A program made the translations under genes and the position numbers. Below, piece by piece: positions 34,916-43,482 of a stretch of 64,000 bases of DNA. Position 1 is the first letter of the stretch. Each line of letters starts with the position of its first letter. The DNA comes from Candidatus Endomicrobium labiotermitis (GTDB taxonomy: Bacteria; Elusimicrobiota; Endomicrobiia; Endomicrobiales; Endomicrobiaceae). Location: NCBI GenBank assembly GCA_009778965.1, contig WRFE01000001.1, positions 49,117 through 113,116 of the forward strand, in the 5' to 3' direction. The notes beneath the pieces were generated by a model that made no database searches, was not told where the DNA came from, and worked only from the letters and a program-made list of their open reading frames with translations.

Positions 34916-36724
34916 TTACCTGTCGCTAAAAAAATATCTTTGCTGTGACTTCGGCACCCACCATTCGATAAAGTTATACATTATGCCTATCGGCGCGGGT
35001 TCAATTCCTTTAAAACGCTTATGCACAGCTTGCATTGAATCCGGGTAATATAAAAAAATGCATGGCAGATCCTCTGCCATAATTTCCTGTATTTCATAAT
35101 ACATTTTTTTTCTGGTTTCAACGTCAAAAACAGCTCTGGCTTTTTCATAAAGCCTGTCAACCCGGGGATTATTATAAGATAAAAAATTATACTCTCTCGG
35201 AGCAGTCTGGCTTGAATGCCAGAGCAAAAATTGATCCGGATCAAAGCTGAGACTCCATCCCATAATAACCGCGTCAAATTCTCTTTTGGCTATATACTGA
35301 TTAACAAAAGTTGAAAACTCTATTATGCGTATATTAGCTTTTATTCCTATTTTTTTTAACTGCTGCTGAACAATCTGCGCGGTCAGTTCCCGCTGTTTAT
35401 TTCCCTGATTTGTCGTAATGGTAAATTCAAACTTTTTGCCGAGATACTCCAGCCAGCCGTCATTATCTATATCTTCAAAACCGAGTTCTTTTAACATCGC
35501 TGCGGCTTTTTGCAGATTATATTCGGACTCGGCAATATTTGGGTTAAAAGCCCAGCTTTGCGGAGGATACGGACCAATCGCTTCTTTTCCCGTTCCTAAA
35601 AGCACGCCATCTATTATGTCTTTTTTGTTTATCGCCAGCTGCATCGCCTGCCTGAAGTTTTTATCGTCAAAAGGTTTTCTTTTCATATTAAAACCCAGAT
35701 AAGTAAACGCGAATACAGGCTGGCGGAATTTATTGTAGAATTTAAAAAAACTGTCGTAAGCGTACCATTGGTCCGGCGTTAAAGCAACAGCGTCTAAAGA
35801 TTGTTTCCGCAGTTCTAAAAATTGTACTGCCTGGTCAGGGACTATTCGTATTATATATCTGTCTATATACGGTCTGCCTTCAAAATAATCGGGGTTTGCT
35901 TCAAGAACAATTTTTTGGTCTGTCTGCCAGGACTTGAATTTATAAGGTCCGGTTCCGACCGGTTTTCTGTTTGCCGCGGCGGTATTTATGTCTTGTCCTT
36001 CAAAAATATGCTTAGGGATTATCTGCATACCCCATCTTTCAAGATTGGGCGCGAAAGGTTTGTCATAAAGTATTTTTACTGTATAATCGTCAATTATTTG
36101 GAAATCTTTTATTATCGTAAAGTTTGACGAATAAGGAGTTTTAACGTTTGGATCTATTAAAACTTCGTAAGTAAACCTGACATCTTTTGCAGTAAAAGGA
36201 ACGCCGTCATGCCATTTAACGTTTTTACGCAGTTTAAAAATTATTTCAAGACCGTCTTTTGAAACTTCAAAGCTTTCCGCTAAATCGCCGGTAAGGTTTA
36301 AATCTTTATCGTATTTTACAAGTCCGTTAAATAACTTGTCTAACACCATGGAAGAAGAAGTGTCGCTGGCAAGAATCGGATTGAGAAACGATGCGTCGCT
36401 TAAGCTTGCGATTATAAAAGCATCGCCGTATACCGGCGCGGAATCATCTAAATCTTTTATTTCTATGTCAGAATTGTTTGAAGAACAGGAAAACATAAAA
36501 AACAGTAATAAAACAAAAGCGCAGAAGCAACGACTGGATTGCCACGTCAGCGCTTTGCGCTTCCTCGCAATGACAGGCTGGACTTTTGCTTTTTTGTCAT
36601 TCCCGAGTGTTTCTATCGGGAATCCACGTTTGCTTTTTAAGGACTTAAGGAATAAACAAATTTTCAGCAACAATGGATACCCGCTTTCGCGAGTATGACA
36701 GCATTCAATTTCTTCACTCTTCAC
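34916..36724 (-). CDS. oppA: Oligopeptide-binding lipoprotein OppA-like with repeat-encoded N-terminus
   Basis: This SBP_bac_5 solute-binding protein has DKLFNGLVKYDKDLNLTGDL, LRKNVKWHDGVPFTAKDVRF and the RQAMQLAINKKDII block. The open frame is 602 aa. The true signal peptide is CFCAFVLLLFFMFSC, with Cys80 as lipidation site. Residues 1-62 or so are translations of stacked dispersed repeats (CHTRESGYP, GFPIETLGNDKK, VIARKRKALTWQSS). Between the ATG at 36724 and the signal I find no ATG or GTG, only two TTG codons early on, so the original start seems lost. Translation may begin at an unusual codon or carry this extension. Confidence 0.85.
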   Translation of the reverse strand: MKSEEIECCHTRESGYPLLLKICLFLKSLKSKRGFPIETLGNDKKAKVQPVIARKRKALTWQSSRCFCAFVLLLFFMFSCSSNNSDIEIKDLDDSAPVYGDAFIIASLSDASFLNPILASDTSSSMVLDKLFNGLVKYDKDLNLTGDLAESFEVSKDGLEIIFKLRKNVKWHDGVPFTAKDVRFTYEVLIDPNVKTPYSSNFTIIKDFQIIDDYTVKILYDKPFAPNLERWGMQIIPKHIFEGQDINTAAANRKPVGTGPYKFKSWQTDQKIVLEANPDYFEGRPYIDRYIIRIVPDQAVQFLELRKQSLDAVALTPDQWYAYDSFFKFYNKFRQPVFAFTYLGFNMKRKPFDDKNFRQAMQLAINKKDIIDGVLLGTGKEAIGPYPPQSWAFNPNIAESEYNLQKAAAMLKELGFEDIDNDGWLEYLGKKFEFTITTNQGNKQRELTAQIVQQQLKKIGIKANIRIIEFSTFVNQYIAKREFDAVIMGWSLSFDPDQFLLWHSSQTAPREYNFLSYNNPRVDRLYEKARAVFDVETRKKMYYEIQEIMAEDLPCIFLYYPDSMQAVHKRFKGIEPAPIGIMYNFIEWWVPKSQQRYFFSDR

Positions 36725-36745
36725 TTTTCACTCTTCACTTTTTAG
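36535..36745. repeat. Stack of three repeat types over the oppA 5' end
   Basis: A type A right half (36535-36574, ending CTCGCAATGAC) is followed by a 104-bp GTCA...TGAC element (36596-36699). A type G string (CTTCACTCTTCACTTTTCAC) follows at 36713-36745. The element's left stem is TTCCCGA/TCGGGAA and its right stem ATACCCGC/GCGAGTAT, another mixed pair. Type G also supplies the stop codon of the M16 gene at 36735. Confidence 0.8.
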
Positions 36746-38030
36746 TTTCAGGGTTTATTATCACCGTCAAAGACTGTTCGCCGAAAATTCTGTTAGCGAC
36801 TCTTTTAATGTCTTGGGCAGTAACATTTTCAACATCATCAAGGTACTTTTCATCGTATTTATAGCCTTGTCCGACAATTTCGCGCCAAGCGTGATAATAT
36901 GACCTTTTTCCGACAGTCTGCCTGTCCATTATGTAAAGACCTTTAATATATGTTTTCGTATCTTTAAGTTCCTGCGCGTCAACTTCTTTCGAACGGAAAT
37001 CTTTTAATATCTCATCTATTCTGTTAAGCGTTAAAGATATGTTTTTCTTATCAAGCCCTATATAAACGGCAAAATAACTTTCCATTATTCTTGAAGGATA
37101 AACCGCGTTTACCTCATAGGCAAGTCCCAGTTTTTCTCTGAGTTCCATAAAAAGAACGCTTGTCATTCTGCCGCCTAAAATAGCGTTGATAACTTTTAAA
37201 GTTACAAAATCTTTATCGCTTAAAGACGGCGCGGAAAACCCTTGAAGAATATAAGCCTGGTTAAACTTTCCGGCAAAATCGACTTTTTCCGGACGTTTAA
37301 AATCCAATTTCCATACGGGCGTTTCAAATTTCTTTCCTGTTTCAATATTCCCGAAATACTTTTCAAGAGATTTCTTAACAATTTTTTCGTCGATATTCCC
37401 TGCTATAGATATTAAAACATTCGAAGCGTTATAAGAATATTTGTGCCAGTCATTAAGATTATCGGAAGTCATTGCAGAAACTGTCTTTTCGCTTCCCGGC
37501 ACAGGCAAAGAATACGGCGCGGTTCCGTAAAAAAGTTTTATGAAATTATCGGAAGCGGTACGCCCTATGCTGTCTCTTCTTGAATTTAACCCGGCAATAG
37601 TATCTTTTTTTTCAAAATTAAGCTCGTTTTCGTCAAAAAGAGGATTTATTATAACGTCCGCAAAAATTTCGCAGGCTTTGTCAAAATATTCGGGCAAAAA
37701 ACTCATATTAAAGCCCGACATATCGTAATCGGTGTCGGAATATAAATCCGCGCCGATATTGTCAACGTCTTTCGCAAGCGTTTCCACGGAACGGTTTTTT
37801 GTAGCCTTAGCCATAAGCCTTGCAGTCAAACTTGAAATGCCCGCGTTATTTTCACCTTCAACAATAACCGATACGGGAGTTACAACCCTGACCGAAACAA
37901 CATTTGCTCCGCCGGTTTTATTGAATATAACTTTAATTCCGTTTTTAAGCGTAAAATCGTTCATTGCGCCTCCCGCGTTTTGAACTAAAACAAATTGAAA
38001 CAATATAAATAAGCCTATAATTTTTTTCAT
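36735..38030 (-). CDS. M16-family peptidase-like protein, catalytically inactive
   Basis: This 431-aa protein has a signal peptide and the two M16 half-domains: N-terminal MNDFTLKNGIKVIFNKT, and C-terminal QGFSAPSLSDKDFVTLKVI plus GGRMTSVLFMELREKLGLAYEV. Where active members have HFLEH it reads GISSLTARLM, so the zinc site is absent. The R...Y pair in ELREKLGLAYEV is kept. It overlaps the active M16 partner by 4 bases, so the two probably form a heterodimer, as mitochondrial processing peptidase and PqqF/G do. Confidence 0.88.
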   Translation of the reverse strand: MKKIIGLFILFQFVLVQNAGGAMNDFTLKNGIKVIFNKTGGANVVSVRVVTPVSVIVEGENNAGISSLTARLMAKATKNRSVETLAKDVDNIGADLYSDTDYDMSGFNMSFLPEYFDKACEIFADVIINPLFDENELNFEKKDTIAGLNSRRDSIGRTASDNFIKLFYGTAPYSLPVPGSEKTVSAMTSDNLNDWHKYSYNASNVLISIAGNIDEKIVKKSLEKYFGNIETGKKFETPVWKLDFKRPEKVDFAGKFNQAYILQGFSAPSLSDKDFVTLKVINAILGGRMTSVLFMELREKLGLAYEVNAVYPSRIMESYFAVYIGLDKKNISLTLNRIDEILKDFRSKEVDAQELKDTKTYIKGLYIMDRQTVGKRSYYHAWREIVGQGYKYDEKYLDDVENVTAQDIKRVANRIFGEQSLTVIINPETKK

Positions 38031-39328
38031 TTTCCGGCCTTCGCATTAGGCAGCAATGCAGCGGTTGTCATTCTGTCTGCCGAGAAATATTTAACAAAAA
38101 AATTACGGACGTCTTCTGCAGTAAGAGCTTCTATTCTGGGCATATAACCGTCTATAGCGTCCGGTCTGCCCATAAGAGTCCAATAGCCGACATTATGCGC
38201 GATATCAAAAGGAGTCTCATGCGAAAAATTCCACGAAGTTTTAAACGCAAGTTTTGACCTGTTGAGCTCTTCTTCTTCAATACCGTTTTCAATTATATTT
38301 TCTACCTGTCTTTTTATTTCGGCTTTTATCGCGTCCAGATTTTCAGGAGCAAAAACAGCGCTGATATAAGCGACTCCCGTTCCTTTAACGGTCATAAACG
38401 CTGAGCCTATGGAATAAACCAAACGTTTTTCATCTTTTAAAACCCTGTAAAGTCTTGATGTTTTTCCGCCGCCCAAAACAGACATAGCCAAATCGGCGAT
38501 AAAAATATCATCGGAAGTTATATCGGGTCCTAAAAAGCCCGAAACAAGATAGCCGACTTCAACTTTGTCGTGTTTAAGCCAATCTTTTCCTGTGTGAACT
38601 TTCTCTACAGTTACAGGGTCAGCCGGAGGCGTTCTTTTTTGAAATTTTCCGAAAGTTTTATCTATAAGTTTTTGAGTTTTCTTTTTATCAAAATTTCCGG
38701 AAACCACTACAACCATTTTTTCAGGCACATAATGCGCGCTGTAATATTCGTATATTTCGTCCCTTGAAACATTCGCGATAACGTCCGCGGTTCCTATAAT
38801 GCTGTTTTTCAAAGCGCTTTCTTCATAAATACTTTGAAAGAAATTTTCATAAAGAACAGCATGCGGATTATCGGAATGTCTTTGAATTTCTTCAATAACG
38901 ACTTTTCTTTCTCTGTCTATGTCATCCTTAGGCAAAAGAGGATTCTGCATAACGTCGGCAAGCATTTTAATTGTTTCTTCAACGCCGTCTTTCTGTATAT
39001 TTATGTAATACACGGTATATTCTTTAGACGTAGCTGCATTGATATAACCGCCCATATTTTCAACGCGGCGGCTCAATTCATCGCCCGGGTAATTTTCGCT
39101 TCCTTTAAACATCAAGTGTTCAAGAAAATGCGACAATCCGGCTTGCGACGGTTTTTCGTCAACGGCGCCTGCGCGGACAAAAACGGTTACCGATGCGGCA
39201 AGGCTGTCGTTATTATGAATCAACACAGCCGTAAGGTCATTATCGTATTTTTTCACGGTTCTGGCTCCTTTAGAAACACAGCCGCAAGCTATAAAAGCGC
39301 ATAAAACGGCCAGTAATATTTTTTTCAT
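38027..39328 (-). CDS. M16-family zinc peptidase, lipoprotein
   Basis: This 433-aa protein has a signal peptide with Cys near residue 17 (AFIACGC). It has the inverted zinc motif HFLEH in GLSHFLEHLMFKGS and the distal Glu in RERKVVIEEIQRH. The C-terminal half has GGGKTSRLYRVLKDEKRLVYSI. It is the catalytic partner of the downstream inactive homologue and would degrade peptides in the periplasm. The start overlaps a small membrane protein gene by 4 bases. Confidence 0.9.
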   Translation of the reverse strand: MKKILLAVLCAFIACGCVSKGARTVKKYDNDLTAVLIHNNDSLAASVTVFVRAGAVDEKPSQAGLSHFLEHLMFKGSENYPGDELSRRVENMGGYINAATSKEYTVYYINIQKDGVEETIKMLADVMQNPLLPKDDIDRERKVVIEEIQRHSDNPHAVLYENFFQSIYEESALKNSIIGTADVIANVSRDEIYEYYSAHYVPEKMVVVVSGNFDKKKTQKLIDKTFGKFQKRTPPADPVTVEKVHTGKDWLKHDKVEVGYLVSGFLGPDITSDDIFIADLAMSVLGGGKTSRLYRVLKDEKRLVYSIGSAFMTVKGTGVAYISAVFAPENLDAIKAEIKRQVENIIENGIEEEELNRSKLAFKTSWNFSHETPFDIAHNVGYWTLMGRPDAIDGYMPRIEALTAEDVRNFFVKYFSADRMTTAALLPNAKAGK

Positions 39329-39672
39329 TCTTTACCCTCTGTCTTTTTGTATTCTTTATATTCATCGTATAAACCTCTTCCTATATCGGCAAAAGCATAA
39401 GCCCATACAAGCGCAAGAGGAAGATTTATCATAAGCATCAGATTGGTATTTTGAGACATAAGATTTTTCAAATATTCCCTCATGGCGGCATACTCTCTTG
39501 GAACCGAACTTAAATCTATTGTAAACGACATTACTATCGCAGCCGCAATAAGAATTAAAATAGAAGTACCGATAAGAATAAAGGCTTTTCTGTACTGTCT
39601 TAAAAAAATATGCCCAACGCCCGGTCCTAAAAACAAAGTCGCGAATAATGCTAAAAAATATTTTGCAAACAT
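39325..39672 (-). CDS. Small membrane protein, TM2-like
   Basis: This 115-aa protein has two or three helices (about residues 2-20, 31-53 and 77-97). The N-terminal LGPGVGHIFLRQYRKAFI resembles the TM2/DUF5683 pattern of a Gly-rich turn followed by a basic loop. It heads the M16 gene set with a 4-base overlap, so it may anchor or feed the protease pair. Function unknown. Confidence 0.6.
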   Translation of the reverse strand: MFAKYFLALFATLFLGPGVGHIFLRQYRKAFILIGTSILILIAAAIVMSFTIDLSSVPREYAAMREYLKNLMSQNTNLMLMINLPLALVWAYAFADIGRGLYDEYKEYKKTEGKE

Positions 39673-39691
39673 TTATGTTTCCTTTCTGTAT

Positions 39692-39804
39692 GTCATTCCG
39701 GGCTTGACCCGGAATCCATTGTTACTATTATTGTCATTGCGGTCTCCGAGCCGCAATCTCTTTACACATAAAAACATCAGATTGCGGGTCAAGCCCGCAA
39801 TGAC
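39692..39804. repeat. Type B half-element and 72-bp type A element
   Basis: A half-unit at 39692-39719 (GTCATTCCGGGCTTGACCC) precedes a full element at 39733-39804. The full element has left stem TTGCGG/CCGCAA and right stem TTGCGGG/CCCGCAA. It fills the gap between the radical SAM gene and the TM2-like gene. Confidence 0.8.
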
Positions 39805-39821
39805 GACTTTATACTTTACCG

Positions 39822-40709
39822 TCACAACTCCTGCTGCCATCCGTTTTCCAAACCAAACTCTTCAAGATAATAAAGCGCCTGGTCGTATTCGTCTTGCGTT
39901 AAACTCTTTGACAACTCCGGAAAATTATCAGACTTGTATGCCGTATGATACTGAGCCATAAGGCTTATAAAAGTTTCTTTTGACAATTCTTCAGCTATAA
40001 ATTTTAAAGCGTTTTTCGTATTTTCAATACTGCCCGGCAAAACCATATGCCTTATAAGAAGACCTTTAACAGCAATTCCGTTATCATCTATTTCTAAATC
40101 GCCTGTCTGGCGTTTCATTTCTTTCAGAGCTTCCCGATTAATTTCGACATAATTGTTAATGCCTGAATACTTGAAAGCAAGATTATTATCGAAATACTTT
40201 ATATCGGGAAGATACATGTCTATCAGTCCTTCCAAAAGTTTTAGAGTTTCAACGCTTTCATAACCGCTGGTATTTGAAAGAACCGGTATTTCCAAACCTT
40301 TTTGCCTTGCCAAATAAACCGCTTTTGCAATTTGCGCGCTGTAATGAGTGGAAGTAACAAAATTAATATTATGAACGCCTTTATCCTGCAGCCTGAGCAT
40401 AATATCAACAAAACCGTCGATGCTTACTTCTTTGCCGTTTCCCAATTGGCTTATAGGGTAATTCTGACAGAAAACGCAATTTAAAGTGCAGTTTGAAAAA
40501 AATACAGTCCCCGAACCTTTCGTTCCGGTTATAGGAGGCTCTTCTCCCATATGTACATTATGGCTTGCGATAAAAATTTTATCAGCTGTTCTGCAAAGAC
40601 CTTTCTGCCCTTTAATCCGGTTTACTCCGCACTTTTTCGGACAAATATCGCATTTTTCCATCATTGTATAAAGTTTATCTATGTTTTGCTCAATGATTTT
40701 ACTGCTCAC
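39822..40709 (-). CDS. PflX-like radical SAM Fe-S protein (COG1313)
   Basis: This 295-aa protein starts with a Cys-rich block (CDICPKKCGVNRIKGQKGLC), then the radical SAM motif SNCTLNCVFCQNYPIS (CxxxCxxC). VTSTHYSAQIAKAV, NTSGYES and DMYLPDIKYFD are hallmarks of the PflX group. These relate to pyruvate formate-lyase activators, but no PFL is adjacent, so the target is unknown. The start overlaps the HEAT-like gene by 4 bases. Confidence 0.85.
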   Translation of the reverse strand: MSSKIIEQNIDKLYTMMEKCDICPKKCGVNRIKGQKGLCRTADKIFIASHNVHMGEEPPITGTKGSGTVFFSNCTLNCVFCQNYPISQLGNGKEVSIDGFVDIMLRLQDKGVHNINFVTSTHYSAQIAKAVYLARQKGLEIPVLSNTSGYESVETLKLLEGLIDMYLPDIKYFDNNLAFKYSGINNYVEINREALKEMKRQTGDLEIDDNGIAVKGLLIRHMVLPGSIENTKNALKFIAEELSKETFISLMAQYHTAYKSDNFPELSKSLTQDEYDQALYYLEEFGLENGWQQEL

Positions 40710-41239
40710 TTATTGCCTCTTAATTTTTTCGCTTTCTTTAAGCCGTTAAGTAATTGATTCTTTACGCCGTTTTCTTTTTCTTTGACGCATAACTCCGTTA
40801 GAACATCAAAAAATTTACTATCGGCATATTTAGGAATCTGAATTATTCTTGCAAATGCGTATGCACAACTCCAACGAATAACTGTGCCCTCATCTTTTGT
40901 GTTTTTCATTATATCTTTTATTACAGCATCTAAATCATTTGGGAACAAGTGGGCTGTATTACCGATTATTCTTGAAGCCTCTCTTTTTATATTGTTTGAT
41001 TTTGACGCAATAAATTCTTGCGTAAATTTCAGCCAATCTTTATTTGATATCTCAGGATTTTTAGATGAGACATCTTCCATCGCCTCAAGAACCAAAGCCA
41101 TTTTTTTATCATCAAGCGCATTTTTTAATTTTTGTATTTCTTTGATTGTAATTAACTTCTTTCTTATAGATTCGGCTATTTCTTTTCTTTTTTCAACAGG
41201 TTTTATTGATTTATCATCCAGCAAACTTACAATATTCAT
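40706..41239 (-). CDS. HEAT-repeat-like helical protein
   Basis: This 177-aa all-helical protein has repeating units of about 35 residues: DDKKMALVLEAMEDVSSKNP, FIASKSNNIKREASRIIGNT and TKDEGTVIRWSCAYAFARII. This is the pattern of HEAT or DNA-alkylation-repair-type repeats. It lies five bases after dtd and overlaps the radical SAM gene. It likely binds a protein or nucleic acid. No catalytic motif. Confidence 0.65.
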   Translation of the reverse strand: MNIVSLLDDKSIKPVEKRKEIAESIRKKLITIKEIQKLKNALDDKKMALVLEAMEDVSSKNPEISNKDWLKFTQEFIASKSNNIKREASRIIGNTAHLFPNDLDAVIKDIMKNTKDEGTVIRWSCAYAFARIIQIPKYADSKFFDVLTELCVKEKENGVKNQLLNGLKKAKKLRGNK

Positions 41240-41244
41240 ATAAC

Positions 41245-41682
41245 CTATGAATCCAAAATAATCGTTACCGGACCGTCATTTTGTATATCTACAAGCATAT
41301 CAGCGCCAAACTCGCCGCTTACGACGTTTAAACCCGACTGTTTTGCGATTTCCAAAAATTCTTCATACAGATTCTTACCCTGCTCATAACCGGCTGCTTC
41401 CGTAAAATCAGGTCTTTTGCCTTTTTTACAATTTCCGTATAGCGTAAACTGCGAAATAATCAAAAGACTGCCTTTTATATCTTCAACGGATTTATCAAAC
41501 TTTCCTTCTTCGTTTGAAAAAATCCTCATATTTTTAATTTTTTCAAAGACTGTGCTGCATTTCTGCGCGGTATCATTTTTACCAAACGCAGCCAAAACAA
41601 CCAAGCCTTCGGAAATCTCCCGCTTCTCTTTGCCGTTTATAGTAACCGATGCTTTTTTAACTCTTTGTATTACTGATTTCAT
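41245..41682 (-). CDS. dtd: D-aminoacyl-tRNA deacylase
   Basis: This 145-aa enzyme removes D-amino acids (and Gly from tRNA-Ala) from mischarged tRNA. MKSVIQRVKKASVTINGKEK starts it. The catalytic SQFTLYG and the cis-Pro motif NDGPVT near the C-terminus are both present. Length is normal. The gene begins 16 bases after the tRNA-Arg gene on the same strand. Confidence 0.95.
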   Translation of the reverse strand: MKSVIQRVKKASVTINGKEKREISEGLVVLAAFGKNDTAQKCSTVFEKIKNMRIFSNEEGKFDKSVEDIKGSLLIISQFTLYGNCKKGKRPDFTEAAGYEQGKNLYEEFLEIAKQSGLNVVSGEFGADMLVDIQNDGPVTIILDS

Positions 41683-41698
41683 ATTATTTATCTTTAAC

Positions 41699-41770
41699 TG
41701 CGCCCGTCCGGACTTGAACCGGAAGCGCCGGCTTCGGAGGCCAGTGTTTTATCCATTAAACTACGGGCGC
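41699..41770 (-). tRNA. tRNA-Arg (anticodon CCG)
   Basis: The minus strand gives a 72-nt cloverleaf. The acceptor GCGCCCG pairs with CGGGCGC. The anticodon stem CTGGC/GCCGG encloses loop CTCCGAA (anticodon CCG, codon CGG). The T-arm is TCCGG-TTCAAGT-CCGGA and the discriminator base is A. CCA is not encoded. The D-arm is short. Confidence 0.95.
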
Positions 41771-41780
41771 ATTGCTTTTC

Positions 41781-42284
41781 TCCTCTCCCTTGTCAGGGAG
41801 AGGGCGGGGTGAGGGCGTTCAGTATAATGACATATACCCCATCCAAATTAGACAAAACTTCATTATTCCAAAATCTTAAAACTTTAAAACCGTTATTATT
41901 AAAGAACTTTGTTCTCTTTTCATCGTATACTTGTTTTTTTGTATCGTTGTGTTGTCCGCCATCTATTTCTATTATAAATTTTTTAGCCAAACACACAAAA
42001 TCTACAATATAACTTCCTATTTGGTGTTGTCTGCGAAAAGAATAACCGGTTTGCTTATTCCTTAATAAGTTCCATATTTCTTTTTCGGCATCAGTGCTTT
42101 GTTTTCTATTTGAGCGGGCAAGATTTGTTAATTTTAATTTTTCATTTTTGACAAATCTTCTCACGACTCGCCCTCACCTTAATCCTCTCCTCCGTTTCAC
42201 TTCGGAGCCGGTGCGCTCACCACTCGCGCCCGCGGCAGACATGTGCTCCTTATTCGTCGCACTGCCGCCCTGACACGGGAGAGG
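41781..42284. repeat. Type D element split by the DUF559 ORF, with nested type E
   Basis: Left part 41781-41817 (TCCTCTCCCTTGTCAGGGAG to GGTGAGGGCG) and right part 42169-42284 (CGCCCTCACCTTAATCCTCT to GGGAGAGGAAA) are the two sides of a type D unit like 33388-33484. The right part also contains an E module at 42208-42262 (CGGTGCGCTCACCACTCGCG to CCTTATTCGTCGCAC). Confidence 0.8.
41793..42164 (-). CDS. DUF559 endonuclease-like protein (Vsr/PD-(D/E)XK fold)
   Basis: This 123-aa protein has the DUF559 order: TDAEKEIWNLLR, FRRQHQIGSYIVDFVC, then the catalytic FIIEIDGGQH and GFKVLRFWNNEVL near the end. The fold is that of very-short-patch/restriction endonucleases. The start is GTG at 42164. A Shine-Dalgarno-like GAGGG just upstream is part of repeat D, and the last residues (ALTPPSP) with the stop are read from the other half of the same repeat. 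The gene is therefore built into the element. A role in spreading the repeat is inference. Confidence 0.85.
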   Translation of the reverse strand: MRRFVKNEKLKLTNLARSNRKQSTDAEKEIWNLLRNKQTGYSFRRQHQIGSYIVDFVCLAKKFIIEIDGGQHNDTKKQVYDEKRTKFFNNNGFKVLRFWNNEVLSNLDGVYVIILNALTPPSP

Positions 42285-42290
42285 AAAGTA

Positions 42291-42785
42291 CTACATCCTT
42301 CTAAAAACATCGGTTTTTAAAGACGTTACTCTGTCTAAAAATACTTTGCCGTCGAGATGATCTATTTCGTGCTGAATACATATTGCTTCAAAACCATCGG
42401 TTTTTAACAATTGTTTCTTGCCGTTTAAATCTGAGTATTCTACTTCTATTTTTTTCTTTCTTGTGACATTTCCTATAAAATCAGGCACGCTTAAACAGCC
42501 TTCCCTTGAACTTGTTTTTCCCGAAGAATACGTTATAACCGGATTTATCATTGTTAATACTCCGGAACTTCTGTGAGGGTTTGCGCTAAGCGACACGTCA
42601 ACAATAATAATTCTTGCCAAAACTCCTACTTGAACCGCGGCAATACCTACGCACGATTTGCGGTCAAGCATAGTATTACGCATATTTTCAGCTAAAGCAC
42701 GGACTTCATCGTTAATATCTTTTACGTCAAAAGATACCTGCTTAAGCAGCGGGTCGGGAATAGTAATTATAGGAAGAACGCTCAT
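42291..42785 (-). CDS. def: Peptide deformylase
   Basis: This 164-aa metalloenzyme removes N-formyl from new proteins. Motif 1 is GIAAVQVG, motif 2 is REGCLSVP (metal Cys) and motif 3 is QHEIDHLDG (two metal His and the catalytic Glu). The usual GLAAxQ reads GIAAVQ here, a mild change. It overlaps the ACT gene by 4 bases. No fmt is adjacent. Confidence 0.95.
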   Translation of the reverse strand: MSVLPIITIPDPLLKQVSFDVKDINDEVRALAENMRNTMLDRKSCVGIAAVQVGVLARIIIVDVSLSANPHRSSGVLTMINPVITYSSGKTSSREGCLSVPDFIGNVTRKKKIEVEYSDLNGKKQLLKTDGFEAICIQHEIDHLDGKVFLDRVTSLKTDVFRRM

Positions 42786-43321
42786 ATTTCCGAAGACTCT
42801 GCTCTGTTGACTGAAATACTCACGCCTAAATATTTAGATATTTCCGCAAGATCTGCCGAAACATTTTGAACGGAAAGTTTTTCAGGAAACTGCGCTTCAA
42901 TAAGCATAATATAAGTTTTCCCGAGTTTTGAATCGGTAACTGTAGTTTGTACATCCATAATGTTTATTTTTTTACCGGCAAGATATTTGCTGATATTATA
43001 AACTATTCCGGTTTTGTCAGCGCCGTAAACGGAGATGACATAAGGATATATTTTTTCTTTCTTCTTTTTTGCATATTTCACGTGAGAATAAGAAACCGAA
43101 AGACTGAGCTTCTTTGCTTCTTTTGAAATATTGGAAGATAATTTTTTCAAAGTAACCGCAGACGGAAGTTTTAAAATAAGTATCATGGCAAACTGTCCGT
43201 GCAAAATTGTCATTGTGGAATCTTCAATGTTACACTTAAGTTCATACAAAACTTTTGTTATCGCGCTGACAATACCCGGTTTATCTTTGCCTATTGCCGT
43301 TAAAGAAATATAGTTTGCCAT
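42782..43321 (-). CDS. Tandem ACT-domain protein (GcvR-like)
   Basis: This 179-aa protein has two ACT domains: YISLTAIGKDKPGIVSAITK (residues 4-80) and YVISVYGADKTGIVYNISKY (about 92-170). There is no catalytic domain. GcvR in E. coli has this build and represses the glycine cleavage operon by binding GcvA; no gcv genes are in the window. It likely senses an amino acid. AAGGAG precedes the start. Confidence 0.85.
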   Translation of the reverse strand: MANYISLTAIGKDKPGIVSAITKVLYELKCNIEDSTMTILHGQFAMILILKLPSAVTLKKLSSNISKEAKKLSLSVSYSHVKYAKKKKEKIYPYVISVYGADKTGIVYNISKYLAGKKINIMDVQTTVTDSKLGKTYIMLIEAQFPEKLSVQNVSADLAEISKYLGVSISVNRAESSEI

Positions 43322-43335
43322 TTTAACTCCTTATT

Positions 43336-43482
43336 TAAAAGACAAAGTGAAAAGTGCAGAGTGAAAAGTTAAGATAATGTGTTTTTGCCTTGCGAAAACG
43401 AGATTGCGGGTCAAGCCCGCAATGACGATAATAACCGAAACACAACATCTCCAATCTCTACTCTTCAATCTTCACTCTGTAG
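43336..43482. repeat. Type G strings around a type A half-element
   Basis: AAAGTGAAAAGTGCAGAGTG at 43345 and CTACTCTTCAATCTTCACTC near 43458 are inverted to each other. They enclose AGATTGCGGGTCAAGCCCGC followed by AATGAC (43401-43426). Confidence 0.65.
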
